From Podospora bellae-mahoneyi (Eukaryota; Ascomycota; Sordariomycetes; Sordariales; Podosporaceae), in assembly GCF_035222275.1 (NCBI RefSeq), contig NW_026946359.1, forward strand, positions 4,340,001 to 4,404,000: a stretch of DNA of 64,000 nt, read 5' to 3'. Each line of letters begins with the position of its first letter. The stretch's first letter is position 1. The notes under the pieces are model-generated. The model did no database searches. It was not told where the DNA came from and worked only from the letters and a program-made list of their open reading frames with translations. The position numbers and the translations under genes are program-made. Of this stretch, positions 1 through 12,600 are shown piece by piece.

Positions 1-902
1 AGGTGGCAGCTCGGAACGACTGCAGGGCCGAATGCTCCTGGGCCGAGTAGCACCTATCGGGGGAATTGTCAGCGCATTGCCCGTTCTGACGGCCGATGGG
101 GAATGTCAAACTTACGCATGTGCGAGTAAAAGACTGCCAAAACCAGTGATGGACTTGGATATTAACGTCATGGTGGAGGAATTTGGGTATATGCCTTTTG
201 CTGTTGACTTGGAGATGCTTCTGGTGACGACGATGCCAACTGGTTGGGAGCACTCCGAGAAATGCCAAGGAAGCAGGGGCCACATCCCGATAGTTCCATA
301 GCCGCAACGGTCCAGTTGTGTGCATGCACTTAAACGAAAACTTTCACCCCCTATTCTCATCTCCAAGACACGGTCCCAAGTACTCGGTTCTTTCATACAA
401 ACCCATCCATCTTCCAAGAACTCAAGCTGACGGGAACCTGTCTTTCATTCAACCTGGCCTCTTTTTTTTCTGGCTGCTACAAGCTAGCGATGTTTCACAG
501 ATCGGGACGGGGCGGGCTGGGCCACAAAATATGCATAATAGCATTATCTGGTGGCTCCTACAAAGAATCCTGATGTCCGAAAAACTACCAAAGAACAATA
601 AAATTCCCTTTCACCACCCCCCTCGGATCCGAGGCTAACCTGAACAAAACAACGAAACAATGTAGCATGGAAAGATATGTACAACCAGATCAGTTTTCTG
701 TGTCCCCTATCGACAGTAGTTTGCTTTCCTCCCCTTCTTTTGCGCTCGCTCTCTCCCTGCTTCTTTCTTGGTTCTGCCCCTTTCCCATATTGCCCTCCTC
801 AAGAATGAGAAGATCTCAACTCGCTCCCTTTTTTTTGTGTCCACCCAATACTTTTTTCTTGAATAAATACAGCAGCTGTCATTTTTACGCCCGACTGAGT
901 GA
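1..902. other. Intergenic / 3' flank of the HMG-box gene
   Basis: I see no gene here. The short open frames have no recognisable domain and overlap each other on both strands. The last 200 bases are pyrimidine-rich and contain an AATAAA-like context on either strand, so this probably includes the 3' UTR of the minus-strand HMG-box gene that stops at 903. Confidence 0.5.
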
Positions 903-2715
903 CTATTGATCAGCCTTGGTTTCGGCCCAGTTGGCCTCAAAGTGCGCCCCTTCTGACAAAGGCTCCATCCGCCACTCGTCTGCCCCCCCGAGAAACTGGC
1001 TGTGCTGCTCAACCGAAAGTGTGTTGTCGAGCCCTAGGTTGAAGTGGGAGAACTGGTTCTCTGGGTCGTTGTTGGATGTCAGCTGGCCTGTTTGCCAACC
1101 ATGCTGCGAATTGTTGGTGCCGGCGAGCCCAGTGCCGTCGAAGAGGGTGGATATGGAATTGTTGATGTTGTTGAGGTTATTCGTTCCGTTGAAGAGCTCC
1201 TCGTGAGACATCAACGACGGATCGATACGGTGCTCAAAGCGGGGGGGCTGGGGTTGGGAATGACCCTGTGACTGGGATTGTGAATGAGCTTGTTGCTCGT
1301 GAGGAGGGCGTGTGTGTTGTGGGTGGTGGTATTGATTCAACTCGTAATGCGAGGGCAATCCGTGGGTGTGTTGTTGGAATGCCATACTCGGCGATGGCGT
1401 CTTGCGCATCAGAACATCCTCTATCATACCTGGGTGCAAGTGGCTCTTTTGGGTGTTCTGGATGTGGCTCTCGTAAAAGGTGTTCGTTAACCCTCGAGTG
1501 TCGTATGCGGACGGCATTGGTTTCCCCGGGTTGGAAAATTCAAAGGCCGATCGGTTCTGGTGATGAGGCCCCAGCCCGTGCAATCCCATCAGAGGGTGAT
1601 GGGTTGCGGCATAGACGGAGCGACTTGGAATGTAGTCCCCGTCGTCGTTGGGCGTGTTGGTAGCAGACCGCATCCGGGCCGCCGCGTGTTGCCAGTCGCC
1701 ATACTCATCCAAGTCCGAGGCTTCACTGTGGGCGTCGAAGTTTTCGTCGTACTTTGCTGGCTTGTGAGGTTTGGACGGCGTGAACTTGTAGTTCGGGTGC
1801 GCTTTTTGGTGGTTGTCACGTTCGAGGTCGGCCCAGGCTTTGAACTGCTGTCGGATATGCTCGGGCTCAAGTGGCCAGCTGGAACCGCAGACCCGTGAGA
1901 CGACCTGATGGTTGTGTTGAGACGCCCATTCTTTGGCACGTTGCTGATAGGCCTTGCGATACAGCATGAAGGCGTTCATGGGCCTTTTGACCTTGCCGGG
2001 ATTCTTCCTGCACTGGGTGACCTCGTCTTGCCGTGCGGTGGCGTCTCGGTTCACGTACGTCTCGATATCGGTGATCGGAATGGCCGAGTCTTTTGTCAAG
2101 TCACTCAGCGGCCTGTCCAAAGTTGGCAAATTTTTCGGCGGCTTCGCTCTTTCCTTCTTCTTTTTAGATGATGCCTTTTCCACCCCCGCGCGTCTTGGTG
2201 CCAGCGCCTTCCCGATTACGATATTGCCGCCGTGTATGCTCATGATATCAGACGCCCGTGAAGGTGTAGGGGGTGACGCTGCCGGTGTGCCATAAGGCTG
2301 CGACATCTGTAATAAATTGTCAACGATCAACCAGAGCCCGTTGCCTATCTCGACCGGGCGACGAAACTGTACTCACATCTGGAATAGGGCCGTACGGACT
2401 GCTGTCGGGATACATGGGGTGGAAGCCCGGCTACACGCAAACAATCAGCATTTTGAGCCATGGCGGGTAGATGGCAACCCTCACAATCTGAGCACCTCCA
2501 CGCTGGTATGACATGGACGGATCGAAACTTTGCGAATGTGTTAACTGGGGCGCCGGGGTTCCATATCTTGAAGCCGGTTGCGATTGTACTCGAATGGAAT
2601 CGGCGGCGTTCATATCGTGCGGTGTGGCAGCGTTATGTTGCAGAAGCTCATTGAAGCCGACAGGTAACGGCTCTCCTTTCGGCAGGCTTGGGGAGAGGGG
2701 GGTATTGCGATCCAT
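903..2715 (-). CDS. HMG-box transcription factor, Ste11/FMF-1 type
   Basis: Three coding exons on the minus strand are inferred: 2715-2485, 2430-2377 and 2306-903, with introns of 54 and 70 nt that have GTGAG donors and TAG/CAG acceptors and keep the frame. The product is about 562 residues. A single HMG box lies at about residues 201-270 (VKRPMNAFMLYRKAY, then NHQ-SR-G-W-E spacing and a YKFTPSKP tail). The NHQ..SR..G..W..E spacing is that of the S. pombe Ste11 subgroup, whose filamentous counterparts (Neurospora FMF-1, Podospora HMG5) regulate mating and sexual development. A lysine cluster (KKKKERAK) near residue 145 is a plausible nuclear signal. The C-terminal half is rich in Gln, His and Asn, typical of activation regions. 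The start at 2715 precedes MDRNTPLSPSLP; an in-frame ATG at 2808 would add 31 residues. The family call is from motif spacing, not a search. Confidence 0.82.
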
Positions 2716-5700
2716 GCTAGAGATTGTGTTTTGCTTGTGTGAGAAAGTATCTCTGGGTTGAAGCCGAGAATGATAGAGAGTGAGTGGGAGGGAAAGGCAG
2801 TAGCTCAAACACCGGGAATGAGCTCTTCAAATATCTTTGCCAGTCAACCCGGAAGGAGTGGCCGACTGGTTGAGTAGTCGAGGTTGGACAAACTCTAGGA
2901 GCAACCTGTAAGGATGATAGGACCGCCCCAAGATTTTAAGGGCAGAGCCTGGCTAATCGATTAGCAACCACGCAAGCATAGCAGTTTGGATAGGTATCAA
3001 GACTATCAGTGGATGCTGCAGAGGCTGCGGGAGTAGGGCCCAGGCTAGTGTGTCTTGAGGAGAAAGGTGCTGGGAAAGACGGAGTCTGCAGTGATGATTT
3101 GCTTGGATGAAGAGTCAGTATCAGATGGCTTGGGAGTGTGCACCTAGCGGTGTAAGGAGGCTCTTGTCTCGCAGCTGGCCAAGGTGTGCAGGAAGCGGTG
3201 GGCATCACAAACCTTTTGCGACAGCCTGTCCTGCAGGCTGCGACACGCCCGATAGGTATTTGTGGTGGATGAACTCGTTGTCTTTCCCGGATCACGGCCT
3301 GTTGCCCCGGTCTCCTGGACAGTGAGGTGCTTGTCCACACTGAGAGACCCTATCGGATCTCACGACTACACACCTGAAGCTTCCACAACCGGTGCTGTCT
3401 CTCCTGCCAAGGGTGTATGTTGCTTGGCCTTCCTGCTTGTTCCTTTCTTTGTTCCGGCTTCTCTAAGGGCTGGAGCTGGGGTGGGAAGCACCAGGATGGG
3501 CTTGCGGCTTTGGTCTCTGCTTCTGCCGCTCAATGAACGTGTTGGAAGCCGTGCTTTGTCTCAGCGAGAAATTCTTGAAGGGCTGGGGAAAAAGGAAGGG
3601 GGGACCGGGTGCGTATTTGTATTCTCTTTATTGGGCTCTGGTGCTGAGCAAGCCTGGTGCGGTACTGTCCGCGTCCCAAGAGGGTTGACGCATTCGGAAG
3701 CCTGGCCGGGCCAGAAGAGCGGAACTAGACTCTGGACGGCAGCACTGAGGAGGGAAGAAGCCGCCTTCTCGACGACTGTTGGCACTCCACATCCGCGTTC
3801 GGGGCTCAGAGTGCCAGAGCTGCTGCAGACGCCTGGCAACAGTGGAGGAGGTAGCAAGCCGACCTCTTGGGAATTATTTGAGATGCAATGACAGGCTCTC
3901 TCCCGGTCCCCGGCAATACCCACCAGGAGGGGAATTCTGAGCAAACCACTCCTATCCGAACTTCACATCCCCGAGCTTTCCTGTGTTGGAACCATTTTGG
4001 CAGCAGCATAGCTCCACGTGTTCCTGCACCAACCCGGGTTACAGCAGTTAGCCAGATTTTCTCGAAGCTGAGATTAGACTCGCCCAAAACCCAACAGCAT
4101 CTTCAGTATTTCCCTCGTCATTTTTGACATTTGGAGTCTCAGTTACTTCTAGGTACGCGGTTACATAGGGGGGTTCATCTGCTGGTTTGAGGTACCCGAG
4201 ACCGGCTGGAATGTGTTCGGGTCCCTCCCCGGAAGCGGCTTGCTCTCCTTCCCTTCTGCAGTGACTGGCTGCTCTCTTCTGAGTGACGCCACAGAGGCCA
4301 GTGGCTTGCTTCCATTTCTTTGACCTTTTAGATCTAACCTGTTTCTTTGAGGTCTCGTGTGCTCATCGATCATGGCGGTTGATGCCTCACCTGGGCCCAT
4401 ATCCCGCCATAGATGCGTGCGCATGACTTGCCGCTCATAACTGCATTTAAAAGCAGCTCGCGATTAGCAACAGCCCGCGGCAAACCTGGATACTTTGGCT
4501 CTCGTTGTTGCCCAAGCCTGGCATAGGTCCCCCTAGCCTCAACGCGCATCATGGACAGGTGCAACGTCTTGTGGTTGGTCACCCTCCCTGCAGGGCTTTC
4601 GGGTAGCTGCATTAGCCCGCGACTGTTTGAACATCAGTCGTACAGCAAGGCACAGAATAGTGGCCCTTTCCACGCGCCCCTCATTATTTACCAGGCATGA
4701 CTAAGACTCCACAAGGGTCTCACTCACACACCCTTCTCTACTTTTTGCATATTTCACTTCATCAAAAGATCCAAATGAAAAAACTGCCCTGGTCCAAAGA
4801 AGAATGATGAACAATATACACATCTCCTCTTATTCCCACTTCATCGTGAACGCCAGTGGTATCCATCTATCAAAGCCCTCCTTTCTACTAAGTCCACCCT
4901 TATCCTCTCCAGCATCATCATCTCTCCCACAACCCAAGAACAAACTCAACATCCCAAACGTACGCACCTCCATACCTCCCTATATCCCCCCCCAACCACG
5001 GTTGGCCCAAATAACATGCAACCACCCGCTCAATCATGACCCCAAGATTACCAGATCCAATCGCGAACTGTTCCGCCACTTTTTCCACCTCAGGTGACAA
5101 GGTTAGGTTGTCAACCAGAAATCTGATTCATCTTATTTTTTCTTTTCTGCAATCATGATTTTTTTTGGTCGAACGTGTCTCAGTCTCACACGCTTCCACC
5201 AAGCTCAGGCCACCAGTTCGTCCCCTCCCGGCCGCCGGGTTCAGATTCCATCCAAGTACGTTGCTGATATGTCAAGTTATCCCATCGTCATTTTTTCGCT
5301 CTTCTGGTTTTCTCTCCAGTGTGCTGTTTTGAACAACACTCCCTTGGGTGTGCCAAATATCGAGAAGTTGAGCCACGTGGAAAAAGATGAGAAAAAAAAT
5401 ATCTCACAGCCGGCAACGTTCCGGGGAAACCAATGAGCACGTTTTCCTCAGTGGCGGACTGGCCAACGTTCATGGGCCATGAGTTATGTGATTGACAATA
5501 TGTATGATTATTCTTAGCAGGAACCACTCGGACTCTTTCCGACTACCTATCAGACCAAGGATCAGATGCTCCGTACCTTATTGAACAACAGCAGAGGTAT
5601 CTCATAGAGTCAGTGTACCCAGCTTCTTGACATTTACATTATTGCTCCCATGGCTCCCGTGTTCGGTTTAGCCCATTTGTACTAGGACCTCGTCTATGAG

Positions 5701-5962
5701 GCCAGACAGCTCTCTATGTACTTACGATTCGCGATACACCCATTCAGAAGAAAACCTACCACCCCATAAGTATATCCCCATCCAATCCACCCAACCCAGC
5801 CGAATGTATATCTAAACAATGTATCTCCAAAGTACACAAAAACAACCAAGCCTGCACCTTATACTTGCTACTCACCGCCAAACCGCCACCATTACTGGCC
5901 AGATTGAGACTTTGATTGCCCCCTTATTGATGACTAGGTACTTCCCGCATTGGCCAAGCATC
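2716..5962. other. Long intergenic region upstream of the HMG-box gene
   Basis: About 3.2 kb between two minus-strand genes. Open frames up to about 200 codons exist on the plus strand (3262-3891), but they lack a domain and good start or splice context, and they have equally long antisense partners. It probably holds the promoter and a long 5' leader of the HMG-box gene. The part at 4700-5900 is AT- and pyrimidine-rich. I see no RNA gene or repeat. Confidence 0.4.
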
Positions 5963-8496
5963 TCACAAGCCAATTTGCTCAGAGGACTGGTTTGGTGTAG
6001 AAGGCAACACGGCAGGTGTGGGTCCCAGTGGGGGGACTCTGACTGGCCCTGGGTTTTTCACGGGAGGGGTGAGGATTTGCTGCCTCGGGGAAGGCGACAA
6101 GGCGGCAACGGGAGGGAATATCGACACGCCTGGATTGCCAAAGCTCTGCGAAGGAGTGGCGATCCCGTTACCATTGGTCCCGTGGACACCGCGACGCTGA
6201 GGAGGAGGAGGCGAGTGCTTAGTGGGAGAGATACTCGATGGCGGCAAAGGTGATGACCGCCCGTCTGATCTGCTATCCTGGGACTGCGGAGGTCTGAACG
6301 TGTTGGTAATGTTCAATATAGGCGAGGCAGGTCGGCCTGGCTCTCCGATCGAAGCAAGTGTCTTTGTTGGTGGTGACGAAGGACGGTGCGATTCCTTTGT
6401 GGGGGAGATACCATTGCCGCTTTCGGGGAACACAGGAAGACTGCTATCGGAGGCGCCGGACACAGGATTACCACGGGACAGCTGAGCGTGCGGGAGCAGA
6501 TTCGGACGTGGCGATGAAAATGGGTTGCTCCCCTGTGAATCTGGGAGTTTCGTCGTTGCGGGGCGGTCCCCATTTGCTTCGTCCAATGATGGTGCAGACG
6601 CCGGCTGCTCTGTCGATTCATCAACACCAGAGGAGGCCTTCAATGGCAGCTCCACAACCAGTCGGGCACGACCGTCAGCCTCGCCCGTGGTGTTTTCAGT
6701 TGGTGCGGAAGGTGGCGAGAAAGAGATCGGAGCTTCTTCCTGCTTATTCACCTTGAGCTTGATGAGAGGCCGCTGCTCAATTTCCTTTTCGCGCCGACGA
6801 CAAGGTTCGCAAACAAAGTGAAAATCTTCCTCCTCAGCCTCCTTTTCATCGATGCCAAGACACTTGCTGTGCTGCCAGACATTACACCGCTCACAGGCAA
6901 CACTGTGGGTTCCGTCGTCGATTTGTCCGTATGCGCCGCAAATGCAATCAAAAATCCAGTCCTCCTCTTCCTCTTCCAGCTCCTGCAAAGCCTTCTTGTT
7001 CCTCTCGATCTCGGCAATCCTTCGACGGTCTGACATACGGGCAGAGGCTGTGCTCTTGCTGTCCTCGGACAGCTGAGCCAACTCCTCCTCATGCTGAAGA
7101 CGTCGAACCTCTCTCTCCTTCAGCCTGCGCTCTCTTGACATCAACCTGTGTTCTCTTTCGCGCTCGATCTTTGCCCGTTTCGTCTCCTCCTTGCGTCTAG
7201 CGGCCTCTTCCTCGCGTTGCCTCCGCTCTTCTTCGCGGACACGTTCTTCCTCTTTACGGTGTTCAAGCTTGCCAGCGATTCGACTCGACCTCTTAGCGTG
7301 CGCCATTTTCTCCAGGTTCAGAAGCTCCTTTTCTCGTTGTAGTTGTTTACGTCTTCTGGATTCTTCCTGTTGCTCGAGGATCGGCAGGAGATGAGCTTGA
7401 ATCTGATTGCGGAGAATCTTCTCATTGGGGTCTTTGGTTTTCTCCAAGGATGAAATGAAGTCGCGGACCTCGCTCAAGGTGGCGGCCAAGCATTCCCATT
7501 TCATGCCTCCAAGCCCATCATCCTCTGGTTCGGCGGGCGCGCCAGCTTCAGAGGCCTCGTCTCCAGCATCCTCGGTATCGCTCGCGGCACCAGATGCTAC
7601 GCGGCGCCGTTTGTTGGCACGTTTTGCTGCTTTCGCCTTCTTGGTGTTCTTCTTAGGTTTTGCTGGTGCCGCCGGCGCCTCCGACATGCGGTACAATCGG
7701 TTGTCGTCGAGCACGTAGTATGTTCGATCATGTCGATCCCATCCGTAGGGTTCAATCCGCTATAAAAGTATCAGCTCTCTGCCAAGCACCCATTGCACAT
7801 CGTCTGAAAAAGCGTACCCAGTGCGTCTGATCTGTATCCTTTTGTTCCTCCGTCTTATCCCGCAGCTTCTCGGAGCTCATGATGATGAACTGCGTCATTT
7901 GTTGCAGAATACGAATCTGCGCGACCCGGCGCTTGTTAGTATGGGCAATTCATTGACTGTAGGGCTCCAAAACTGCTTCCCACGTACCTTGGTGAAAACA
8001 TCAAAATCGGCAAATCGCAATGAAACCTCTGAATTGCCAAACGGGTTCTTCTCCGGCGCTTTGTTGAGATACTGTCGTCTCGTGTACTCGTCGAATAGAT
8101 CGTGCCTGATGTAGAACGTGGTCAGCAGGCTTTCGAGGCAGTTGGCAGGTCGGCGTTAGAGATGGCATACGTTAGGCCACGGTGGGAGGAGAGGAACTTG
8201 AGGAAGCCCAGGCCAATGTTCTGCAAAGCCATGGACCCAGGCTTCAGACATTCTGCCTCCAAATCCTATAAGCGACCACAGTGTAAGCAAGGCGATGTCT
8301 CTTGCCAGGGTCGCAATATGCCCACCTCTATGTCCAAATTGTCGAGCTTCAGGGCTTTGCCAAATAACATCATGAACTGAACCAAGTTGGCGAATTGCCA
8401 CATGTTCCTGATGCGAATGAGAAGGGAGTCCTGCGGCGGCTCTTGGGCATTTTCCGAGCTGACCTCGGGCAGCGCCCGTTTGCGCGTTGCTGGCAT
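5963..8496 (-). CDS. DDT-WHIM-PHD finger chromatin protein (RSF1-like architecture)
   Basis: Five coding exons are inferred: 8496-8326, 8265-8171, 8129-7988, 7916-7818 and 7759-5963, giving about 767 residues with frame preserved at every junction. A DDT-like helical region covers about residues 33-115 (NMWQFANLVQFMMLFG onward). A WHIM/WSD block (WRIEPYGWDRHDRTYYVLDD) spans the exon 4-5 junction near residue 170. A long charged coiled coil rich in Glu, Arg and Lys follows. A PHD finger lies at about 438-488 (CICG, then CERCNVWQHSKC, then CEPC), giving the C4HC3 pattern. The Pro/Ser-rich tail is probably disordered. DDT plus WHIM plus PHD is the layout of accessory subunits of ISWI remodellers such as animal RSF1; PHD fingers commonly read histone H3 tails. 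The remodelling role is inferred from architecture. The start at 8496 is the first ATG that leads into the conserved region without a long unsupported extension. Confidence 0.85.
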
Positions 8497-9674
8497 TGTT
8501 CGATCGGCCTGTTGCTTTTCCTGTTGCGCAAGCTGTGGTTTGCGGTGCAAGCGATCGAGGGAAGCGACTGGAACGAGTCTTGAAAGGGACGGTGTTTTGA
8601 AATTCAGCGGCTGTTCATGGCCTAGGCGAGTGTTGTTGCGAGTTGGTTCGCTGCGAATTTGTTGTAGTGCTGACTTTTTGAGATGGAGAGATTCGACGTT
8701 TCTTGCAAGGTGGAAAGCTACGCGCGTGAGCGACTCAAAAGACGCGACTTGGAATTGGGCCCCACTAAATTTTACTTTGGGCACTTCTTTGGTTGAGCCA
8801 AGCGCCCCGCTCAGTTCCAACTCATGCAGTCAGCAAGCATACTATGGATAGGTAGGGAATAATACTTCTTCGAGTTATAGTATTAAGTAGTATACAGGGG
8901 AAACAGGCTGTGCAAAGTGCAGTTGTTAACAGCCCAGTCCAACTGGAAGATCTCCCTCCATGTCCACGAGTACTTGGTATCTTCCTCCTCCCGTCATCTT
9001 TTTACAAGATATCTTCAGCTTTCAGCACATCCTTGGCTCTTCGGTAGTATCGCGACGTTTTCGGCATAGGGCAACACGCAACTCCCGAGCCGTTTCAGCT
9101 TGCGCAAAGTGGGGTGCTCCAATTGAGCCTTACGCACGTGAAGCCCGCACTGTGTTGCTCGCCAGCAGAATTGTGTGCACTACCCTATCCTCACAGTAAA
9201 CTGTACTGTACGCTGGTTGGCCTTCAACTTGCCATCGCTGGATGGAAGCTGCCTCTCCTGGGCTGGGGCAGCAACCATTGTGTTTTGCGGCGTAGTCATC
9301 TGTCCTGACCTCCTCTGTAGACCCTCCCCCATACGTTCTTTCTTTTGACGATAATTAATTAATCACTCTTTTCTTGTTGCCTCTTGTTGACCTCTCGCAA
9401 GCCACCCCTTTCTCGTAGTGCCGCCAGCCAAACCAATACCCCCGTGCCCGTCCGGCGACACTTCAAACTCCACAAACAGAGCCTTAACGTCCAACCACCA
9501 CGAGGCAAAAGCCAACTCGCACACACTCTTTGCATGGCATAGACATTAAGGCTTTCTTCGCATATCATGCCTGCTACGAGGCTTTAGTGGTCCATGTTAC
9601 AGCAGTTCTAGCGCATTCGCGCGCCCACCTCTCATTTAGCTTGTCGAATTGACACCAAGCCACCACTCGGCACC
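8497..9674. promoter_or_regulatory. Divergent intergenic region between PHD gene and cch1
   Basis: About 1.2 kb separates two divergently transcribed genes, so it must contain both promoters. A short AT-rich patch lies at 8855-8900 and a TTAATTAATTA-like run near 9352. The last 300 bases before 9675 are CA/CT-rich, like a fungal 5' leader. No specific factor site can be assigned. Confidence 0.4.
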
Positions 9675-12600
9675 ATGAACGACAACACGCCGCATACCCC
9701 GCGGCGAACCTCGCACAATTCTATACCTCCTCCGCACTCGATACCTTTGCAGGAAATCCAGCGCTCGCCAGAAGGAATCAGCAATGGGCGTGGGGGAGGA
9801 GATGGTTTCGGCGCTGGAGGGTCTTACAATGGAGCTCAGGATGAAAATAACAGGCCGCCAGCATCGCCGGTTTCCATGTCGGCCAACCTTCCAGGTTTCT
9901 CATCTTATTGGGAGAACCCATATCCAACGGCACCCCACGATGCGGGCGGGACCGGCGGAAACCATTCCCCTATCGATCACTTGGGCCTTCAGTTTGCGCT
10001 GCCACCTGAGATAAGACAGCCATCGCCTTCTGCCTCACAGGGCTACATCACCTCGGCCGATGACCCGTACCAAATACCTCACCCTTATTATGACGAGCGA
10101 GCGGATACGGACTCCTTGGAGTCGGATAGAGTACCTCTGAAGCCATCGGCGCAACCCATCGGCCGTTTAGAGCCACCGGAAGGAGAAGCGACCCCCCGCC
10201 ATAGCTTTCAGACCGTATCCGATCTTGGAAACACACCCTCTCGAGCACGAAGTACCCAGATGCTTGGGTTTGATTTGGAGCCGGGATTTTCAGCGGACAG
10301 GCATCGCAGCTATGGGGACAATCTCTCACCAGTGGACCGGGGGCAGCGGTCCCGAACTCAGTCTACCAGCGGCGCCTTGCATAGAGCAGGCTCTATCATG
10401 AGGGCCATGTCACAGCGTGTTGTCGCTATCAGTGGTGAAGGTGATTTAGTGGATCAAGCAACCAGGCGTGAACGCGAACGGTCTCGGTCGCGCTCCCGTT
10501 CACCTAGTGTTGACGGCCGCCGGCCGGGCCATGTGTCCGCACCAATGCTTGTCGATACCTCGTATCCCTCACAGTCGTTCCAAATACCAGCGGAAAAGGA
10601 TTCGGGGGCCACCTATGTTCATTCTCAGCAGCCATCCTCGCCTATGCCTCGCCGGCGTGACCCTCTTCCAAACCCACTCAGGGGGAACTCACTTGGCATT
10701 TTCCCCAAGGACAATGCGCTCCGGGTATGGCTGTGCGATCTCCTGGTGAATCCATGGACAGAGCCCTTCATTTTGTTGCTGATTATTGCGCAAACAATTC
10801 TCTTGGCTGTTGAGTCGGCACCCGACGTTTTCGTCCCAGGAAATGAACGACCAGAGCGCTGGGGCACCACGCGGATAGACTGGGCCATATTTGCGCTGTT
10901 TATTATTTTCACACTCGAAATCATCGCCAGAATCATTGTTTCTGGCTTCATCGTTAACCCAGAGGAGTATGCTCCTCCCAAGACTAAGCGCCGAATTAAA
11001 GAACGGGTCGCCGAACAATATCGGGCCATATTTCGACCTCAGCGGCAGCGGTCCACCAGACAGCCAAAAAAGGAAGAGGAGTTTATGCCGACGTTTGCGA
11101 GGTCATTTACCATGATGCATGGCGTCGCGGCTGGTCAAGGCACCCTGGAGGAGCAACAGCGCCTTCTGCTTGCGCGCAGAGCGTTCTTAAGGCATGGCTT
11201 TAACCGGCTTGACTTCGTGGCAATAGTTTCCTTCTGGATATCGTTTGGGCTTGGTGTTGCTGGCTTGGAGAGCAAGCATTCCATTTACGTGTTTCGCATG
11301 CTCAGCTGTCTGCGCATCATCAGGCTTCTTGCCCTCACAAAAGGCAACCTTATCATCCTGAGGAGTCTGAAAAAGGCAGCGCCACTTCTTGTTAGGGTCT
11401 CTTTTTTGATGGGCTTCTTCTGGCTCATTTTTGCCATCATCGGGGTTCAGAGTTTCAAATCGAGCCTGAGCCGCCAGTGTACTTGGCTCAACCCTGAGGA
11501 CCCAACGAACTTTGATATCGCCTACTCGCCAAGCATGTCCTTCTGCGGTGGTTATCTCAATGCCACTACAGGAAAGGCAGAGCCTTGGGTCTACTCCAAC
11601 TCTCCGACAAGAAATCTATCGGAAGAGTTTCTCGTGAAGGGTGCTCAGAATTCCAAAGGCCATGTATGCCCGCGAGGGTCCATCTGTCTTCAACAAGACA
11701 ACCCCTTCAACGGAACGGTCAACTTTGATGACATCGGACACTCTCTTGAGCTAGTGTTTGTGATCATGAGCGCGAACACCTTCAGCGACTTGATGTACTA
11801 TACGGTCAGCTCCGACTTTTTACCTGCGGCACTGTTCTTTGGCGCTGGAATCATCATCATGATGCTCTGGATGACGAACTTGTTGATTGCCGTCATCACA
11901 TCATCTTTCCAGGTCATTCGCGAGGAATCCAAGGCCAGCGCCTTTACGTCCGAGGACTCCTATTTCGCAGCACCTACGGATGCCGCTACGCGCCGACTTT
12001 CAGGATTGCAGCGCTTTGTGAAAAACACACAGTGGCTATGGGCATTTGTGATCACATTTGGGCTATTTGCCCAAGCCTTGCGGACGGCTTCCATGGATGC
12101 GATGCGTGAGAGATTTATCAACACAACAGAGGTCGTTGTAACCATCCTTTTGGCTATCGACATTGCCATACGTTTTGCTGCGGACCACCATCGGTTTCAT
12201 CGCAGTCCTCGTAACCTCTTCGACCTATTCCTAGCCGTCGTCACTGTCATCATTCTCATCCCCCCCATCCGCAATTCAGGTCAGGTCTACAACTGGCTGA
12301 CCATCTTCCAAATCCTGCGGGTGTATCGCGTTGTTCTCACCATACCAATGACGCGAGACTTGATTTACCTCGTCCTTGGAAATGTCACCGGTATCGGGAA
12401 CTTGATGCTCTTCGTCTTTCTTATGACCTTCCTTATGGCCATTTTCGCATCACAGCTATTCCGTGGTCAAATCCCAGCCTTGGATTCAGATGACGAGTGG
12501 ATCGGGATCCCCTTCAACACCATCTACAACTCCTTTCTGGGCATGTACCAAGTTCTGTCGAGTGAGGGCTGGACAGAAATTCTGTACAATGTCACCACGT

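Noticed and set aside
3262-3891. Plus-strand frame of 209 codons upstream of the HMG-box gene
   Set aside because: No recognisable domain, equally long antisense frames, no supportive splice or start context, and composition like non-coding DNA.
8497-8820. N-terminal extension of the PHD gene from an ATG at 8820
   Set aside because: The extra 108 residues show no conserved character, while the Met at 8496 starts directly before the DDT region.
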